DNA of 64,000 bases from Streptomyces sp. ALI-76-A (GTDB lineage Bacteria; Actinomycetota; Actinomycetes; Streptomycetales; Streptomycetaceae), in assembly GCF_030287445.1 (NCBI RefSeq), contig NZ_JASVWB010000002.1, positions 5,828,001-5,892,000 of the forward strand, given 5' to 3'. Position 1 is the stretch's first letter. Each line of letters starts with the position of its first letter. Shown one piece after another: positions 17,171-25,426 of the stretch. The translations under genes were made by a program, and so were the position numbers. A model generated the notes under the pieces. That model was not told where the DNA came from. It was given only the letters and a program-made list of their open reading frames with translations, and searched no databases.

Positions 17171-17297
17171 GTGCTGTCCTCCCGTACGTCCACGTGTCCC
17201 AGCGTCTTGTGACGGCTTCGTCTGGCTCTGGTCGGGCCTGGATCCGGCTTGCGATTATGCCCTTACCGGGCCCGCCCCGGGACAAACAACGCGGAGG

Positions 17298-18308
17298 TCA
17301 GTCGCCTTCCTTCCGCTCCCTCGTGGACAGCAGCCGGCGCAGGGAGTACAGCCGGGCCGGGTCCGCGTGGCCCTCGGCCACCCACGCGTCCAGCGCGCAG
17401 TCCGGCTCGTCGTGGCTGCACGCGCGCGGGCAGCCCTCGGTACCCGGCTCCAGGTCGGGGAAGGCGTTGATCACGCGGGACGGGTCCACGTGGTGCAGGC
17501 CGAACGACCGGACGCCCGGGGTGTCGACGACCCAGCCCGCGTCCCCCGCCAGCGGCAGCGCCAGTGCGGAGGTCGTGGTGTGCCGGCCCCGGCCCGTGAC
17601 CGCGTTGACGTGGCCGGTCGACCGGCGCTGCTCCAGCGGGACCAGCGCGTTGACCAGCGTCGTCTTGCCGACGCCCGAGTGGCCGACGAACGCGGTGATC
17701 TTCCCGTCGAGCTGCTCGCGCACCCGGGCCACCGCCGTGCCGTTCTCCAGCTCCTCGCGGCTGGTGACGACGTGGGGGATGTCCAGGTGGCCGTACAGCT
17801 CCAGCAGTTTGTCGGGTGAGGCGAGGTCCGACTTCGTCATGACCAGGAGCGGGTCCAGGCCGGCGTCGAAGGCCGCGACCAGGCAGCGGTCGATCAGGCG
17901 CGGACGGGGCTCCGGGTCGGCCAGGGCCGTGACGATGGCGAGCTGGTCGGCGTTGGCGACGACCACGCGCTCGTACGGATCGTCGTCGTCCGCCGTGCGG
18001 CGCAGGACCGACGTGCGCTCCGCGATGCGGACGATGCGGGCGAGGGTGTCCTTCTGGCCGGTCAGGTCGCCGACGATGGCCACCCGGTCGCCGACCACCG
18101 CGGCTTTGCGGCCGAGTTCGCGGGCCTTCATCGCCATCACGATCCGGTCGTCGACGAGACAGGTCAGCCGGCCCCGGTCGACGGTGAGGACCATGCCCTC
18201 GACCGCGTCCTCGTGCTTGGGCCGGGTGTGCGTCCGGGGCCGGTTGCCCTTGCGGTTCGGCCGGGAACGGATGTCGTCCTCGTCGGTGTGCTTGCCGTAG
18301 CGGCGCAT
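17298..18308 (-). CDS. rsgA: Ribosome small-subunit-dependent GTPase A
   Basis: A 336-residue circularly permuted GTPase: N-terminal OB-fold (about residues 40-110), then G4 (TKSD near residue 160), G1 P-loop GHSGVGKTTL (about 208), G3 DTPGVRSFG (about 266), and a C-terminal zinc knuckle CPRACSHDEPDC. The permuted G4-G1-G3 order is diagnostic. RsgA assists late maturation of the 30S subunit. The extreme N-terminus is basic. It starts 11 bp after the aroA stop and is almost certainly co-transcribed with it. Confidence 0.94.
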   Translation of the reverse strand: MRRYGKHTDEDDIRSRPNRKGNRPRTHTRPKHEDAVEGMVLTVDRGRLTCLVDDRIVMAMKARELGRKAAVVGDRVAIVGDLTGQKDTLARIVRIAERTSVLRRTADDDDPYERVVVANADQLAIVTALADPEPRPRLIDRCLVAAFDAGLDPLLVMTKSDLASPDKLLELYGHLDIPHVVTSREELENGTAVARVREQLDGKITAFVGHSGVGKTTLVNALVPLEQRRSTGHVNAVTGRGRHTTTSALALPLAGDAGWVVDTPGVRSFGLHHVDPSRVINAFPDLEPGTEGCPRACSHDEPDCALDAWVAEGHADPARLYSLRRLLSTRERKEGD

Positions 18309-18318
18309 GGATACGTCC

Positions 18319-19635
18319 CTACGCCCCGAGCATCCCGGTCCACAGATCGGGAAAGTCCGGCAGGGTCTTCGCCGTCGTCGCCACGTTCTCGATCTGCACG
18401 CCCTCGACCGCCAGGCCGATGATCGCGCCGGCCGTCGCCATGCGGTGGTCCTCGTAGGTGTGGAAGATCCCGCCGTGCAGCCGGCGCGGACGGATGTGCA
18501 GGCCGTCGGCGGACTCGGTGACGTCACCGCCGAGTTCGTTGATCTCCTTGGTGAGCGCGGCCAGCCGGTCCGTCTCGTGCAGCCGCAGATGGGCCACGCC
18601 CCGCAGCGTGGACGGGGAGTCCGCGAGGGCGGCCACCGCCGCGATGCCCGGGGTCAGCTCGCCGACCTCGCTCAGGTCCACGTCGATGCCGTGGACCGTG
18701 CCCGAGCCGGTGAACTCCAGACCGTACTCGGTCAGTTCGCAGGAACCGCCCATCTCGGTGAAGATCTCGCGCAGCCGGTCACCGGGCTGGGTGGTGCGGG
18801 CCGGCCAGTCCGGGACGACCACCTTGCCGCCGGTCACCAGGGCCGCCGCCAGGAACGGCTGGGCGTTGGACAGGTCCGGCTCGATCGTCAGGTCCCGGCC
18901 CAGCAGGGCGCCCGGGGTGACCCGCCAGACGTTCGGCTCGCCGCCCGACTCCGGGGTGTCCACCTGGGCGCCGACCGCGCGCAGCATGTCGACCGTCATG
19001 CGGATGTGCGGCATGGAGGGGAGCGTGGAGCCGGTGTGGCGGACCTCCACGCCCTGGTTGAAGCGCGGGCCGGACAGCAGGAGAGCGCTGACGAACTGGG
19101 ACGAGGAGGACGCGTCGATCTCCACCGGGCCGCCGTCCAGGGCACCTCCGCCGTGGACCGTCAGCGGCAGCGCGCCGCGGCCGTCGTCGTCGATCCGGGC
19201 GCCCAGGACGCGCAGGGCGTCGATCACACCGTGCAGCGGACGCTCGTACGCCCTCGGATCGCCGTCGAAGCGGATGGGACCGTCGGCGAGGGCGGCGACC
19301 GGCGGCAGGAAGCGCATCACCGTGCCGGCGTTGCCGACGTCGACCGTGGCCGGGCCGCGCAGGCCCGCCGGCAGCACCCGCCAGGTCTCGCCCGTGCCGT
19401 CCGGGCCCACGCCCTCCTCGATGCCGACGCCCAGCTCGCGCAGCGCGGCGGCCATCAGCAGCGTGTCCCGGGAGCGCAGCGGGCGGCGCAGCCAGCCCGG
19501 CTCGGAGGCGAGGGAGGCCAGTACCAGGGCACGGTTGGTGACCGACTTGGACCCGGGCACGTGGACCGTCGCGTGGACGGCTCCGCTCGCGTGCGGGGCG
19601 GGCCAGAGGCCGGTGTGTGCGGGGTTAACGGTCAT
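18319..19635 (-). CDS. aroA: 3-phosphoshikimate 1-carboxyvinyltransferase (EPSP synthase)
   Basis: A 438-residue enzyme joining shikimate-3-phosphate and phosphoenolpyruvate in the shikimate pathway. Motifs seen: [12 protein letters not shown] (about residues 27-38) with the catalytic Lys, [17 protein letters not shown] carrying the conserved phosphate loop (NAGTxxRF), and LHETDRL near residue 345. Length is typical. GGAGG lies four bases before the ATG. It forms a two-gene operon with rsgA, an arrangement shared by streptomycetes. Confidence 0.95.
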   Translation of the reverse strand: MTVNPAHTGLWPAPHASGAVHATVHVPGSKSVTNRALVLASLASEPGWLRRPLRSRDTLLMAAALRELGVGIEEGVGPDGTGETWRVLPAGLRGPATVDVGNAGTVMRFLPPVAALADGPIRFDGDPRAYERPLHGVIDALRVLGARIDDDGRGALPLTVHGGGALDGGPVEIDASSSSQFVSALLLSGPRFNQGVEVRHTGSTLPSMPHIRMTVDMLRAVGAQVDTPESGGEPNVWRVTPGALLGRDLTIEPDLSNAQPFLAAALVTGGKVVVPDWPARTTQPGDRLREIFTEMGGSCELTEYGLEFTGSGTVHGIDVDLSEVGELTPGIAAVAALADSPSTLRGVAHLRLHETDRLAALTKEINELGGDVTESADGLHIRPRRLHGGIFHTYEDHRMATAGAIIGLAVEGVQIENVATTAKTLPDFPDLWTGMLGA

Positions 19636-19928
19636 GCCTCCACTTTAGTGGCTGGGCGGGGGCGGGGATCTTGATCAGAGAGGCGGAACCGGAGCCGTGA
19701 CGCGACCGGAAGCATGCCACGCATATATGCGCCTGGCTCCGGCCACGCCGCGACGGGGCCGGAGCGGACCCGGGATCCGAGCGCTCCCGGGGCGAGCGGG
19801 CCGACCGGTTTCCGCGGTGTCGATTCCGGGTTATTCAATTCCTTCGGGACAAATGGAAACCGCCTTACGGAATTCCCGCGGCCACGCTAAGATCATCTCC
19901 GCATCGCCTCAGAGATTCGGAGTCCTCC

Positions 19929-20357
19929 GTGCCTTCCCTGCGTCGCACCTTCATCGCCGCACTTCCCGTCGTGGCGGCTTTCGCCACCGTTCTGCCCACG
20001 TCCACGGCGGCCAGCGCCTCGGCCGGCATATCGTGTACGGCCACGAATTGCGCGCGTTTCTTCTACAACAGCAACCGGCAGGGTTCCTCGACCTACTTCA
20101 ACGCCGACAACGTCCCGGACTTCGCCGGCTACACCTTCCTGACCTCGGGGACCGGCAAGGGTGTGAGTGTCAAGAACAACGCCGCCAGCGCCCTGAACGA
20201 CTCGCCCAACCTCATGACCGTGTACTACAACAGCAACTACGGCGGGGCGTGCGACACCCTGTCGGCCTACGCCATCGCCGACCAGCTGCACTACACGTAC
20301 AACGAGAACGCGTCGTTCCGCTGGAACGCGACCCGGTCCGACTGCTACGACTTCTAG
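19929..20357 (+). CDS. Secreted peptidase inhibitor family I36-like protein
   Basis: A 142-residue protein with a Sec signal peptide: basic MPSLRRT, hydrophobic core, and a likely cleavage after SASA near residue 32. The mature ~110 residues carry four Cys (two disulfides likely) and the beta/gamma-crystallin-like repeats FFYNSNRQGS and VYYNSNYGGAC typical of proteins annotated as inhibitor family I36. The NxxxxGS/GA repeats are seen directly; inhibitor activity is inferred from the family only. The start is GTG with TCCTCC-like weak signal, so the start is less sure. A strong bidirectional terminator follows. Confidence 0.8.
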   Translation: MPSLRRTFIAALPVVAAFATVLPTSTAASASAGISCTATNCARFFYNSNRQGSSTYFNADNVPDFAGYTFLTSGTGKGVSVKNNAASALNDSPNLMTVYYNSNYGGACDTLSAYAIADQLHYTYNENASFRWNATRSDCYDF

Positions 20358-20377
20358 TCGACCGAACTGATTTCATC

Positions 20378-20416
20378 GACAAAGGCCCTGCGCACATATC
20401 GCGCAGGGCCTTTGTC
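20378..20416. terminator. Bidirectional terminator between I36-like and metallopeptidase genes
   Basis: A perfect 16-bp stem (GACAAAGGCCCTGCGC with GCGCAGGGCCTTTGTC) around a 7-nt ACATATC loop sits between two convergent genes, with A/T-rich stem bases on both outer sides. Confidence 0.93.
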
Positions 20417-20447
20417 CGGTGCATATCTCCGTAGTATCCGGTGGGCG

Positions 20448-21170
20448 TCACACTTCCAGCAGCCAGCGGCCGCCGCCTATCAGCGAGCACAGCGACACCG
20501 CGTGGAAAAGGAACAGCCACAGTCCCGCCGGCACATGCGTCAGACGTGACAACTGGTCCGCGTCCGAGTCGCCCGCGCCGCCGCGGGAGCGCTTGGCCTG
20601 GAGTTCGAAGGCCGGACGCACCCCGCCGAGCAGCAGGAACCACACCACCGCGTACGCGAACGCCGCCTGCACCTGCGGACCGGCCAGCCAGGACACCACC
20701 ACGAACGTGCCGCCCGTGAGGACCACGGTGAGCGCGCCGTAGGCGTTGCGGATCATCACCAGCATGGCCACCAGCAGGACCGTCGCCAGCCACAGCAGCG
20801 CGGTGATGTGACCGGCGCCGAGCAGGGCGGCGCCGCCGAGGCCGAGCAGCGGGGGCGCGGTGTAGCCGGCGGCCGCGGTGAGGATCATGCCGATGCCGTG
20901 CGGCTTGCCGCGGCTGACGGTCAGGCCGCTGGTGTCGGAGTGCAGCCGTATGCCGGTCAGGGTGCGGCCGGTGAGGAGCGCGACCAGGCCGTGGCCGCCC
21001 TCGTGCGCGATGGTGATGGCGTTGCGGGACAGGCGCCACAGTCCGTGCGGGACGACCACGGCGAGCGCGGCGGCCAGGGTCGCGAGGACCACCCACAGGT
21101 CGGGGTCGGGCTGGCCGCCGAAGATCTCGTCCCAGAGGGAGGCGAGCGAGTCGGATGCGGTGGTGTGCAT
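20448..21170 (-). CDS. M50-family membrane metallopeptidase-like protein
   Basis: A 240-residue polytopic membrane protein (about five to six helices). The zinc-binding HEGGH motif is present near residue 56 (NAITIAHEGGHGLVALLTG), just after the first helix, as in site-2-protease-like M50B proteins. An NxxPD-type second motif is not evident, so activity is uncertain. The function in Streptomyces is unknown. The ATG chosen gives a short N-terminal tail; the frame is open 16 codons further upstream. The gene is divergent from the SRAP-family gene, with start codons 51 bp apart. Confidence 0.8.
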   Translation of the reverse strand: MHTTASDSLASLWDEIFGGQPDPDLWVVLATLAAALAVVVPHGLWRLSRNAITIAHEGGHGLVALLTGRTLTGIRLHSDTSGLTVSRGKPHGIGMILTAAAGYTAPPLLGLGGAALLGAGHITALLWLATVLLVAMLVMIRNAYGALTVVLTGGTFVVVSWLAGPQVQAAFAYAVVWFLLLGGVRPAFELQAKRSRGGAGDSDADQLSRLTHVPAGLWLFLFHAVSLCSLIGGGRWLLEV

Positions 21171-21220
21171 GTTCGGCAGTGGCTCCCGTAGCTCTCGTCG
21201 AATCTGGCAGTCTGGCACGT

Positions 21221-22036
21221 ATGTGCGGACGGTATGCAGCGAGTCGTGGGCCCGAGGATCTCGCGGGAATCTTTGAGATCGAGAAGTGGGAACCCGAGGA
21301 GACCCTGGAGCCCGACTACAACGTGGCCCCCACCAAAGAGGTCTACGCCGTCCTCGACCGTCCGGTGAGAGACGCGGACGACCCGCGGCCGGTTCGGCAG
21401 CTGCGGAAGCTGAAGTGGGGCCTGGTGCCGAGCTGGTCCAAGACCCCCGAGGGCGCGGCCCGCATGATCAACGCGCGTGCGGAGACGGTGCACGAGAAGC
21501 CGTCGTACCGGCGGGCGTTCGCCGCCCGGCGCTGTGTCATCCCCGCCGACGGCTACTACGAGTGGGTCACCGGCGAGCAGGAGCGGGATCTGGAGGTCGA
21601 GGGGAGGAGGAAGCGGCCGCGCAAGCAGCCGTACTTCGTGCTCCCCGCCGACGGGTCCGTGTTCGCGATGGCCGGGCTGTACGAGTTCTGGCGGGACCGG
21701 ACCCTGCCCGACGACCACCCCCGGGCCTGGTGGGCGACCTGCTCCGTGCTCACCACGGAGGCCGAGACGGGTCCGCTCGGGGTGGCGCCCGAGGAGGGAC
21801 CGCGCTCGCTGGCCGAGATCCACCCCCGGATGCCGCTGATGCTCACCCCGGACCGCTGGGACGCGTGGCTGGACCCCTCCCGTACGGACCCCGACGAACT
21901 GCGCCCGCTGCTCGCCCCGCCGCCCGAGGGGCTGATGCGGGCGTACCCGGTGACCACCGCGGTCAGCAACGTCCGCAACAACGGACCGGAGCTGCTGAAG
22001 GAGCTGGAGGGGCCCGAGGAGGGCACACTCTTCTGA
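21221..22036 (+). CDS. SOS-response-associated peptidase (SRAP/HMCES/YedK family)
   Basis: A 271-residue protein beginning MCGRYA, with Cys2 as the catalytic nucleophile that forms the thiazolidine crosslink to abasic sites in single-stranded DNA. Other SRAP residues visible: DYNVAPT (Asn about 43), NARAETV (about 86-92) with Glu, and IHPRMPLML (His about 205). These are the DNA-binding and catalytic positions of the family. The protein protects abasic sites during replication. No Shine-Dalgarno stands before the ATG and TCTGGCA occurs twice just upstream, so a leaderless mRNA is possible. The next gene starts 1 bp after the stop. Confidence 0.92.
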   Translation: MCGRYAASRGPEDLAGIFEIEKWEPEETLEPDYNVAPTKEVYAVLDRPVRDADDPRPVRQLRKLKWGLVPSWSKTPEGAARMINARAETVHEKPSYRRAFAARRCVIPADGYYEWVTGEQERDLEVEGRRKRPRKQPYFVLPADGSVFAMAGLYEFWRDRTLPDDHPRAWWATCSVLTTEAETGPLGVAPEEGPRSLAEIHPRMPLMLTPDRWDAWLDPSRTDPDELRPLLAPPPEGLMRAYPVTTAVSNVRNNGPELLKELEGPEEGTLF

Positions 22037-22037
22037 C

Positions 22038-22664
22038 GTGACGCAGATCATCGAGACGGACGCGGGTGCGGCCCGCGTCACGTGGCACGAGGCGCAGCGG
22101 GCGCGGCTGGTCCTGGCGGTGAGCCACGGCGCCGGCGGCGGCGTCGAGGCCCGCGACCTCCAGGCACTCGCCCGGGTACTGCCGGGGCACGGGGTGACCG
22201 TCGCCCTCGTCGAGCAGCCCTGGCGGGTGGCCGGCAAGAAGCTGGCGCCGGCACCGAAGACGCTGGACGTGGGCTGGCGGGGCGTCTGGCCCGCGCTCGC
22301 CGGCCCTGGCCTGCCGGTGATCTCCGGCGGCCGCAGCGCGGGGGCGCGGGTGGCCTGCCGGACGGCCGCCGAGCTGGGCGCGCACGCCGTGCTGGCGCTC
22401 GGCTTCCCGCTGCACCCGCCGGGCAGGCCGGAGAAGTCCCGTGCCGCGGAGCTGCTGGGCGCCGGCGTGCCCACGCTCGTCGTGCAAGGGGGCAACGACC
22501 CGTTCGGCAGGCCGGAGGAGTTCCCCGAGGGGACGTACGAACTGGTCGAGGTGCCGAACGGCGATCACGGCTTCGCGGTCCCCAAGCGCGGTGCGATCAC
22601 GCAGGACCAGGCCCTCGCCGTCCTCACCGGGGGAGTGGTGGAGTGGGCCCTGTCACTGGGGTAA
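22038..22664 (+). CDS. Alpha/beta-hydrolase family protein (KANL3/Tex30-like)
   Basis: A 208-residue cytoplasmic protein. It has the oxyanion HGAGGG near residue 30, the nucleophile elbow GGRSAGAR (Ser near residue 99), an Asp in VQGGNDPFG and a His in PNGDHGF, so a complete Ser-Asp-His triad is visible. The small KANL3/Tex30-like branch has no assigned substrate. It starts at GTG one base after the SRAP stop, so the two form an operon; co-transcription with a DNA-repair protein does not define the substrate. It lies directly before the sigR promoter. Confidence 0.85.
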   Translation: MTQIIETDAGAARVTWHEAQRARLVLAVSHGAGGGVEARDLQALARVLPGHGVTVALVEQPWRVAGKKLAPAPKTLDVGWRGVWPALAGPGLPVISGGRSAGARVACRTAAELGAHAVLALGFPLHPPGRPEKSRAAELLGAGVPTLVVQGGNDPFGRPEEFPEGTYELVEVPNGDHGFAVPKRGAITQDQALAVLTGGVVEWALSLG

Positions 22665-22671
22665 AGGTTCG

Positions 22672-22698
22672 GGAATGCCGCGGACCGGGCCCGGTGTT
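22672..22698 (+). promoter_or_regulatory. Sigma-R-type promoter upstream of sigR
   Basis: GGAAT at 22672-22676 and GTT at 22696-22698 are separated by 19 bp, matching the known sigma-R consensus (GGAAT, 18-19 bp, GTT). Transcription would begin near 22705, about 55 bp before the ATG at 22758, and would produce the long form of SigR. This is the expected positive autoregulatory promoter. Confidence 0.8.
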
Positions 22699-22757
22699 GT
22701 GGCGGACAGAAGTGCTGAGACGCCGGCACCGATGTCGTAGGAGAGGAAGTCCGCCGC

Positions 22758-23663
22758 ATGGGTTCGACCTTCTGCCCGCCCGCCTCGCACCACCACCCTG
22801 TGGACGGGCTGCGCCCGGCAGAGTTTGATTCGAGCCGCAGCAGCCGTGCCGACCTGGACTGGACGGTGCTGCACGCGGCGAAGACGGCCCCTGTTCGGGC
22901 GGCGGGCGGACCGGGTCGTCGTCTATCCTCCGATTCTGGCGGGACCGGTCTCGGTCTCGTCCGGAATCTTGAGGAGGTGGGTCCGGTCACCGGTACCGAC
23001 GCAGGGACCGAACACGGCCAGGCGGAGCAGCCCGAGGGCCAGGGCAGCAGGGACACGGAGTCGACCGCCGAGCGCACCGCGCGCTTCGAGCGGGACGCGC
23101 TCGAGTTCCTCGACCAGATGTACTCGGCCGCGCTGCGCATGACGCGCAACCCGGCCGACGCCGAGGACCTGGTGCAGGAGACGTACGCCAAGGCGTACGC
23201 GTCCTTCCACCAGTTCCGTGAGGGGACCAACCTCAAGGCGTGGCTGTACCGCATCCTCACGAACACCTTCATCAACTCGTACCGCAAGAAGCAGCGCGAG
23301 CCCCAGCGCTCCGCGGCCGAGGAGATCGAGGACTGGCAGCTGGCCCGCGCCGAGTCGCACATGTCGACCGGTCTGCGCTCCGCGGAGTCGCAGGCGCTCG
23401 ACCACCTGCCCGACTCGGACGTGAAGGAAGCACTTCAGGCGATCCCCGAGGAGTTCCGCATCGCCGTCTATCTGGCGGATGTCGAGGGCTTTGCGTACAA
23501 GGAGATCGCGGACATCATGGGGACACCCATCGGAACGGTGATGTCCCGGCTGCACCGGGGCCGCCGTCAACTGCGCGGCATGCTCGAGGACTACGCCCGT
23601 GAGCGCGGGCTGGTCCCGGCGGGCGCCGGAGAGTCGAACGAAGCGAAAGGCTCGGGCTCATGA
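22758..23663 (+). CDS. sigR: ECF sigma factor SigR (thiol-oxidative stress), long and short starts
   Basis: The ECF sigma factor controlling the disulfide/thiol stress regulon. Region 2 ([20 protein letters not shown]) and region 4 ([19 protein letters not shown]) are intact. Two starts are plausible. ATG 22758, with GGAGAGGAAG upstream, gives 301 residues and lies just downstream of the sigma-R-type promoter. GTG 22977 gives 228 residues, close to the 227-residue SigR of S. coelicolor, but GAGGAG abuts it with no spacer. In S. coelicolor an N-terminally extended unstable isoform (SigR') is made from the induced transcript, so both forms are expected; the extension length here (73 residues from this ATG) is longer than the 55 reported, and GTG 22800 is another option. 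The stop overlaps rsrA (ATGA). Confidence 0.93.
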   Translation: MGSTFCPPASHHHPVDGLRPAEFDSSRSSRADLDWTVLHAAKTAPVRAAGGPGRRLSSDSGGTGLGLVRNLEEVGPVTGTDAGTEHGQAEQPEGQGSRDTESTAERTARFERDALEFLDQMYSAALRMTRNPADAEDLVQETYAKAYASFHQFREGTNLKAWLYRILTNTFINSYRKKQREPQRSAAEEIEDWQLARAESHMSTGLRSAESQALDHLPDSDVKEALQAIPEEFRIAVYLADVEGFAYKEIADIMGTPIGTVMSRLHRGRRQLRGMLEDYARERGLVPAGAGESNEAKGSGS

Positions 23664-23962
23664 GCTGCGGAGAGCCGCACGAGACGGACTGCGGTGAGGT
23701 ACTCGATCATCTGTACGAGTTCCTCGACAGTGAGATGCCGGACGTCGATCGCGACAAGTTCAAGCAGCACTTCAAGGAGTGCTCGCCGTGCCTGGAGAAG
23801 TACGGCCTCGAACAGGCCGTGAAGAAGCTGGTCAAGCGGTGCTGCGGGCATGACGACGTGCCGAGCGACCTGCGTGCCAAGGTCCTGGGGCGGCTCGATC
23901 TGATCCGCTCCGGGCAGGCCGTGCCCGAGCACGACGTCACGGCGACCCCGCAGGAGTCCTGA
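23660..23962 (+). CDS. rsrA: Redox-sensitive zinc anti-sigma factor RsrA
   Basis: A 100-residue ZAS-family anti-sigma factor. The redox/zinc cluster residues are visible: Cys3, Cys11, His37, Cys41 and Cys44 (HFKECSPC); further Cys occur at 61-62. When reduced, RsrA with zinc binds SigR; disulfide stress forms an internal disulfide, ejects zinc and frees SigR. The ATG overlaps the sigR stop by four bases, giving translational coupling and near-equal dosage of the pair. The length and Cys pattern match the S. coelicolor protein. Confidence 0.96.
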   Translation: MSCGEPHETDCGEVLDHLYEFLDSEMPDVDRDKFKQHFKECSPCLEKYGLEQAVKKLVKRCCGHDDVPSDLRAKVLGRLDLIRSGQAVPEHDVTATPQES

Positions 23963-24118
23963 ACTCCCTCCCGGGGACTCGCTCCTGGGGACTGGCTCCT
24001 GGCGCGGGCAGACCGGCCCGTCGTCACCCGTACGTGCTAATCCGCGGGTCAACAACCTGCGGCTCCCCCTCCCGCCGTCCTAGGCTCCGACGCTGAGCGG
24101 TACGGCTGGGGAGGGGGC

Positions 24119-25426
24119 GTGATGGAGGCGGTTCCGGCACGGGCCCGGGCGTACGTCGCCGGTGTCGTCGTCCTCGCGCTGATCTGCCTGGCCCCGCCGC
24201 CGTCCGTGCGGACGCCCTGGTGGGCGGTGGTCCTGCTCGCCCTGCTGTACGCCGGCTGCGAGCGGGCCGCCGCCCGCCGGCCGTTCACCGGGACCTTCTA
24301 CCCCGTCCTCCTCGCCGGGGCCTTCCTGCTGCCCCCGCCCGCCGCCGCCCTAGTGGCGCTGCCGGGGGCGCTGCTGTCCCGCGCCGCGCAGCGGCCCCGC
24401 CGGCTGCGGCGGGTGTGGCGGGCGGCGCAGCTCGTCGTCGGCGTGTGGCTGGCCGCGCGCGTGCACGGGGCGCTCGGCGGGCGGGACGCCGTGGTCCACG
24501 CCGACTTCCCGTACGCGCTCGTCCCGGCCGGCGCCGCGATCCTCACGTTCTGCCTGGTGCTGAGCGTGCTCGACGCGGGGATCCGGACGCTCGCCGAGAG
24601 GGTTCCGGTACGCGCCTGGCAGGGGCTGTTCCTGCGCTCCCTCGCGCCGGTCGCCGTGCAGGGGCTGGCCGGGCTGATGATGGCCGTGCTCTGGCGCAGT
24701 CCGTACGGGCCCGTCGCCGCGCTGCTCGTGCTGCTGCCGATGTGCGTGTCCTGGTGGGTGTTCGCGCAGTACCACCGCGAGCGCGCCGCCCACCAGGCGA
24801 CGATCCGGGCCCTCGTGCAGGCCGTCGACATCAAGGACGGCTACACCCGCGGGCACAGCGAGCGGGTCGGACAGGCGTCGATGATGATCGCGCGGGAGCT
24901 CGCGATGGACGAGGGCCGCGTCGAGGTGCTGCGCTTCGCCGGCATCCTGCACGACGTGGGGAAGCTGGGCGTGCCCACGCGGCTGCTGCGCAAGGACGGG
25001 CCGCTGACCCCCGAGGAGCGCCGGGTGATCGAGCTGCATCCCGAGTACGGGCACGAGATGGTGCGCGGGATCTGCTTCCTCGGCGAGGCCCGGGCGGCCG
25101 TCCTGCACCACCATGAGCGGCTGGACGGAAGCGGGTACCCGTACGGCCTCCGGGGGAGCCAGATCCCGGAGTCCGCGCGGGTGGTGGCGGTCGCCGACGC
25201 GTTCGACGCGATGACCTCCACCCGTTCCTACCGGCGGGCCCGGCCGGTGGCCGCGGCGCTGGAGGAGCTGCGGCGGTGCGCCGGGACCCAGTTCGACCCC
25301 GCGATGGTGGCGGCCCTCGTGCGCGCGCTGGGCCGGCACGGCTGGCACCCCGCCGTCACCGCGGACGAGACCCGCCCGCCCCCGCCCCGCCCCCCGGTCG
25401 CCGGCCGGCCGGAAGCCCGCCGATGA
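24119..25426 (+). CDS. Membrane HD-GYP domain phosphohydrolase
   Basis: A 435-residue protein. Residues 10-215 contain about six to seven hydrophobic helices (an integral-membrane sensor-like module), and residues 220-410 form an HD-GYP domain: DGYTRGHSERV (about 238-248), HDVGKLGVP (about 278) and HHHERLDGSGYPYGL (about 328-342). The HD and GYP motifs are complete, so metal-dependent hydrolysis of a cyclic dinucleotide such as c-di-GMP is likely; the substrate is not proven. The C-terminus is Pro/Arg-rich. GTG 24119 or ATG 24122 may start translation. Its stop overlaps the start of the next gene, a degenerate homologue. Confidence 0.87.
   Translation: MMEAVPARARAYVAGVVVLALICLAPPPSVRTPWWAVVLLALLYAGCERAAARRPFTGTFYPVLLAGAFLLPPPAAALVALPGALLSRAAQRPRRLRRVWRAAQLVVGVWLAARVHGALGGRDAVVHADFPYALVPAGAAILTFCLVLSVLDAGIRTLAERVPVRAWQGLFLRSLAPVAVQGLAGLMMAVLWRSPYGPVAALLVLLPMCVSWWVFAQYHRERAAHQATIRALVQAVDIKDGYTRGHSERVGQASMMIARELAMDEGRVEVLRFAGILHDVGKLGVPTRLLRKDGPLTPEERRVIELHPEYGHEMVRGICFLGEARAAVLHHHERLDGSGYPYGLRGSQIPESARVVAVADAFDAMTSTRSYRRARPVAAALEELRRCAGTQFDPAMVAALVRALGRHGWHPAVTADETRPPPPRPPVAGRPEARR

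Noticed and set aside
19632..19838. 68-codon minus-strand frame between aroA and the I36-like gene
   Set aside because: No ribosome binding site, Pro/Arg-rich, overlaps the aroA start region.
22972..22979. GGAATCTT...GTC as a second sigma-R promoter inside sigR
   Set aside because: The -35 fits but the -10 reads GTC rather than GTT and it would start transcription inside the short form of the gene.
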